A stretch of DNA of 64,000 bases from CAZBMJ01 sp964493205 (GTDB lineage Bacteria; Myxococcota; UBA727; JABDBI01), in contig CAZBMJ010000001.1 in NCBI GenBank assembly GCA_964493205.1, forward strand, positions 139,337 through 203,336. Direction: 5' to 3'. Positions 60,735 through 64,000 of this stretch are shown piece after piece. The position numbers and the translations under genes were made by a program. Position 1 is the stretch's first letter. Each line of letters starts with the position of its first letter. Below the pieces are notes generated by a model, which was given only the letters and a program-made list of their open reading frames with translations, searched no databases and was not told where the DNA came from.

Positions 60735-63700
60735 TTATCTATGTATAATCTTTTAAAAATCCTCAAAAAGCCTTTTTGAGAGATGCTTTTATCAAAAAAT
60801 TTTTGTAGCCACTTTTCTTGGCTTTCGTAAAAGCTTCGGTCATGGGTACTGCTCATTGAAGGTTCATGAGCATGAGTAATTTCATGAGTCATCGTCTCTA
60901 TAACATCAAAATAAACTTTGTCGTCCCATTCTTTTTTTATTAACATATTTTCAAAAGCATTGTAGTAACCACCGATTAAGTTAAAAGCAATTATTTTTTT
61001 AAGAGCAGAATATTGGCCTTGCTTTGCATGTGCGCCAGAGGCATCAGCTGCGTGATAAAACCAAATATCTAAGTCAAGATTTAGGTAATTTTTTGCAATA
61101 TTTTCAAAGAAATCTTTAAAAATTTTTAAGTTTGTTTTTTTGCTTTCAAAATCTAGCGGCAAATTTTCAAGTTCAAAATCATTTTCTGAAAGGTTTGGAT
61201 CCACATCATCTTTGCTTATGCTCGCTTGAAAGTCCATTATTGAAAGGTAGTTTTTTATTTCTGATTCAAACTTCGTTGCCAACTTATCACTACAAATAGA
61301 ATTCAGTAGATTATCTGGCAAATCTTCACCTTTATTATATTTACCATTAGAGTTAATAATATTATTATTTTTTAAAATTTGGGAAACATTGTTTTTTAAC
61401 TCTATTAAGCTATATCCACAAGGCAATTTTATTCCTAATAAATATTTGCCAATATCATCTTTTTTAAGATTACCTATATTGTTAATATTATTTAATAAAT
61501 GATCACTAAAACGAAACTCATAATAAAAATCATAAGGTAAATAGCCGGCTAGAATATCTGGTTTGTCTTGCACTTCTTTGGCTATAAGTAAAAAGACAGC
61601 TTTTAAGAAATTTTCTTTAATAAAATCTTGATAGTTTTCTAATTCAATAAAACCAGTTCGATTAGCATTTTGTTTAAAATCACCTTTAAGATTTATGGCT
61701 AGTTGGTATGGCACTAAATTAAGTAGTTTTTTGATTTCAGGAGGTAAAAGATCAATATAATTATTAATATTCATCGCATGTGCCAAGCTATTATAAAAAA
61801 GTCCTCCTTGTGGATGAGCGTAAAATTCTATAATTTTTAAATTATCTTTGGGGAGTAGAGCTGTTAGTAGAGGCTCTCCACTTAGACCAATCTTGCTTGA
61901 TTTTTTAAGTTCTTCGTTATTAAAAGTAATTTTTAAATTAGGAAAACCATCAACAAAGCTTAAAAGGTTGGCTTTTACTTCAATTGGAGCCGTTTTGCTT
62001 GCTGTTACTATTTTTCTAAGAGATATACGTGTACCTTGAGTGAAACTCTTATTAGAAATTTTTTGACTTTCTTCAGCAATATAAAATTGGTTTTGTTTAT
62101 CCTTTTTTAAGTAAAGTATATTTTTTGTTGAGCCATCTGTACTTGATTCTACTATAGCTTCATCAAAATCTTTAAATAGAGTGAAAAATCCCCAACCAAA
62201 ATTAATATCGTCTTTATTGCGGGGCTTTGAAGTCAGCCCAGGCACAAAAAAGAAATACATATTGTCTTTTTGTACTCCACTTCCACTGTCTAAAAGTTCA
62301 ACCACTAATTGATTTTCAGTATCAGTATTTACTCGCACATCAAAATCTTTTGAACCTGCTTCAAAAGCATTTTTAACGACTTCTTTAATCCATACATATG
62401 CTTGTGGGTTTTGTTCCAGGGCGGTTATATAATTTTTCTTAATCAAATTTTCATCTTTCCCCATAATTTCTTGAACTTTTGGATACTCCCAAATGGGAGT
62501 AAGATTTGTAGACATTGAATAATTAGTATTTTCTGCATAAAATTTCTCGTCGCCAAATAACAATGGATAAATAATGCCAAAAATATTTTCTGGCATGTTT
62601 GTGCGTATCAAATTAAAATATTCATCAGAATTAGGATTAGACCAATCAGGCAATTTTTTGCTAATAAAATTTTCTAGATTTTTAATTGCATTTTCACTAA
62701 TTTTATTTTCTAAAAACTGATTAAGCAAAATGGATAATCTCTCAGAGCAATTATTTAATATTTTTTCATACTGCTCATCTTCTTCAGAGGAGAGGGCTTT
62801 ATTATAACAAAAACTATCAAAAATTTTTTGAATTAAATGTATTGTTTCTTGATATGAAGATGGATCTGCTAATTTGATTAAATATTTTCTTTCAAATTTT
62901 TTCCACTCGATAATAAAATTGTCATTATCTTCATATTCAATATTATCTTTAATTTTATCATAATATTGTAAATATTTTTGGCCTTTTTCTTGATCAGTAT
63001 TTGGAAATTCTAGATCATAAAATTTAGCAAATCTATTTATTATTAAATTTTTGCAATCATTTATTTTTATATTTTCACATAAATTTATCCACTGATTTAA
63101 AATATCAAAATATTCTGGTTTATTTAAAGGAACTTTTATTTGGTTTTCAGGTTCTATATATCTAATCACCTCTCTAAAAAATTTCATATATGGTTTTAGA
63201 TTTTCATCAACATTTCCACTAGTAAATAAAGAAAACCAAAAGAAGTTTATTTTTTTTATAATATTTCTTGCTACGTCTTTTCCAGTTAAATTTCTGATTT
63301 CATTGTATGTTAACAGAGTTTTTTTTAAGTTAGAAATAAGATTTTTTAATAATTCTTTATCTTCTTTTATTTCTATTAATGTTTTTTTATTAAGAACGTT
63401 ATTAATAACATTTATTATAGTATAAATGAGATCTTTATCAGTATTTTTATCGCCATATATTTCAGTTACTAAATTATATGCTAATTTAAGCTCTAAAGAT
63501 TTATCTTTGAGCATTTCTTTATTCTCATCAATTACAAAATAATTTTTTTCATCTATTAATAAATCAGAGTTTATATAATTTTCTATTTTATGGCTTTTTG
63601 TTTCCACGCCTTGAAACTCTAGCATTTCTTCTTTGCTGAAAAGTATAGGTGGTGATTTTTGCCCATCTTTTTCTTGATCGATTTGATAGAGCAGATTAAT

Positions 63701-63937
63701 AAGCGGTAAAGTATTGGGGTTTTTTAAGTCCATTCCATTTTTTACAAACACCCATTTAATTCCTTTGTTTCTATATACCAAGGCATTTGTTTCATCGTTG
63801 AAATTAGTTGGAATCAAGTAAATATTTGAGGAATTGATAAGATTAGGTAAAGAATGTTTAACTTTAAAAAAGAATTCAGCATTTATTCTTAAAACTTTTT
63901 GATCATTAATTTGAATAATTTTCTTAAGTTCAGGCAA
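60731..63937 (-). CDS. GHKL (Hsp90/MutL-type) ATPase fused to a C-terminal HExxH metallopeptidase
   Basis: A 1068-aa protein. Residues ~1-470 are a helical region of no known family. Residues ~510-770 are a GHKL ATPase: N-box EVVKNAFEAG (519-528, Glu/Asn), G1 DSGSG (550-554), G2 FGWGFFTL (~580-587), and a KQNANRTG segment (~755-762) where Hsp90/MutL-type proteins place catalytic Lys/Arg. Residues 1018-1022 are HEITH, followed by AH and THDRSFYE, like gluzincin/SprT-type zinc sites. The start is uncertain: TTG 63937 has no ribosome site, and the frame stays open upstream to 63988, encoding a hydrophobic QLLLFTASTQQC stretch with no standard start codon. Function unknown. Confidence 0.75.
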   Translation of the reverse strand: MPELKKIIQINDQKVLRINAEFFFKVKHSLPNLINSSNIYLIPTNFNDETNALVYRNKGIKWVFVKNGMDLKNPNTLPLINLLYQIDQEKDGQKSPPILFSKEEMLEFQGVETKSHKIENYINSDLLIDEKNYFVIDENKEMLKDKSLELKLAYNLVTEIYGDKNTDKDLIYTIINVINNVLNKKTLIEIKEDKELLKNLISNLKKTLLTYNEIRNLTGKDVARNIIKKINFFWFSLFTSGNVDENLKPYMKFFREVIRYIEPENQIKVPLNKPEYFDILNQWINLCENIKINDCKNLIINRFAKFYDLEFPNTDQEKGQKYLQYYDKIKDNIEYEDNDNFIIEWKKFERKYLIKLADPSSYQETIHLIQKIFDSFCYNKALSSEEDEQYEKILNNCSERLSILLNQFLENKISENAIKNLENFISKKLPDWSNPNSDEYFNLIRTNMPENIFGIIYPLLFGDEKFYAENTNYSMSTNLTPIWEYPKVQEIMGKDENLIKKNYITALEQNPQAYVWIKEVVKNAFEAGSKDFDVRVNTDTENQLVVELLDSGSGVQKDNMYFFFVPGLTSKPRNKDDINFGWGFFTLFKDFDEAIVESSTDGSTKNILYLKKDKQNQFYIAEESQKISNKSFTQGTRISLRKIVTASKTAPIEVKANLLSFVDGFPNLKITFNNEELKKSSKIGLSGEPLLTALLPKDNLKIIEFYAHPQGGLFYNSLAHAMNINNYIDLLPPEIKKLLNLVPYQLAINLKGDFKQNANRTGFIELENYQDFIKENFLKAVFLLIAKEVQDKPDILAGYLPYDFYYEFRFSDHLLNNINNIGNLKKDDIGKYLLGIKLPCGYSLIELKNNVSQILKNNNIINSNGKYNKGEDLPDNLLNSICSDKLATKFESEIKNYLSIMDFQASISKDDVDPNLSENDFELENLPLDFESKKTNLKIFKDFFENIAKNYLNLDLDIWFYHAADASGAHAKQGQYSALKKIIAFNLIGGYYNAFENMLIKKEWDDKVYFDVIETMTHEITHAHEPSMSSTHDRSFYESQEKWLQKFFDKSISQKGFLRIFKRLYIDN

Positions 63938-64000
63938 GGCAGGGAGGCATTGTTGCGTGGAGGCAGTAAAAAGTAATAGTTGAGCACTTTAAGTTATGTT

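Overview
The window is 64 kb of dense, AT-rich bacterial chromosome with standard genetic code: TGA is used as a stop, for example by the ATPase gene ending at 49830. Genes for lipoproteins, a cytochrome c assembly pair, RlmB, FtsH, Der and a MetRS with a C-terminal tRNA-binding domain point to a Gram-negative bacterium. YfgM-like followed by a BamB-like propeller, tilS next to ftsH, and system II cytochrome c maturation fit a proteobacterial or delta/Bdellovibrionota-like lineage. Many signal-peptide-bearing proteins of unknown function, a toxin-antitoxin pair and gene remnants fit a host-associated lifestyle. The exact taxon cannot be fixed from sequence alone.

Layout. 1-5.6 kb: tail of a CDF metal transporter, a REP-like palindrome, and two tandem paralogous coiled-coil lipoproteins. 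5.6-11.4 kb: a small basic protein, rlmB, a plant/chlamydia-type fabI, an RRM protein, a Lon-like AAA protease and coaE. 11.4-20.2 kb: resB-ccsA, a secreted charged protein with an NLS-like patch, engB, tRNA-Leu(GAG), an alanine/Na+ symporter, a yfgM/bamB-like pair and a Nudix hydrolase with an Asp/His-rich tail. 20.2-24.2 kb: M61 peptidase, a decayed strip with a second REP copy and a phosphoesterase remnant, higBA, and a CPBP protease. 24.2-29 kb: fused pabB-pabA and pabC coupled to two membrane-protein genes; then a TetR regulator with two lipoproteins around a perfect operator.

29-38.7 kb is the most plastic region: a DUF4143 ATPase, an EreA/ChaN-like lipoprotein, a nucleoside-type MFS carrier, a tyrosine recombinase, and an 895-aa secreted repeat protein bracketed by a duplicated recombinase 3' end, then a VWA lipoprotein. 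38.8-41.7 kb is a TrpR-like regulator with a three-gene ABC importer. 41.9-48.3 kb is kdpFABC plus a KdpD without its kinase. 48.3-53.5 kb holds a 54-bp-period repeat, a second ATPase/nuclease protein, a VOC protein, a GT-A-like secreted protein and a Ste24 protease. 53.5-60.7 kb is housekeeping: metG, tilS, ftsH, der, rnc. The window closes with a 1068-aa protein combining an Hsp90/MutL-type GHKL ATPase with a C-terminal HExxH metallopeptidase, the most unusual architecture here.

Functionally, the core genes cover translation, membrane quality control (FtsH, Lon-like, Ste24, CPBP), folate precursor synthesis and K+ uptake. The accessory layer is dominated by exported proteins lacking recognisable function.
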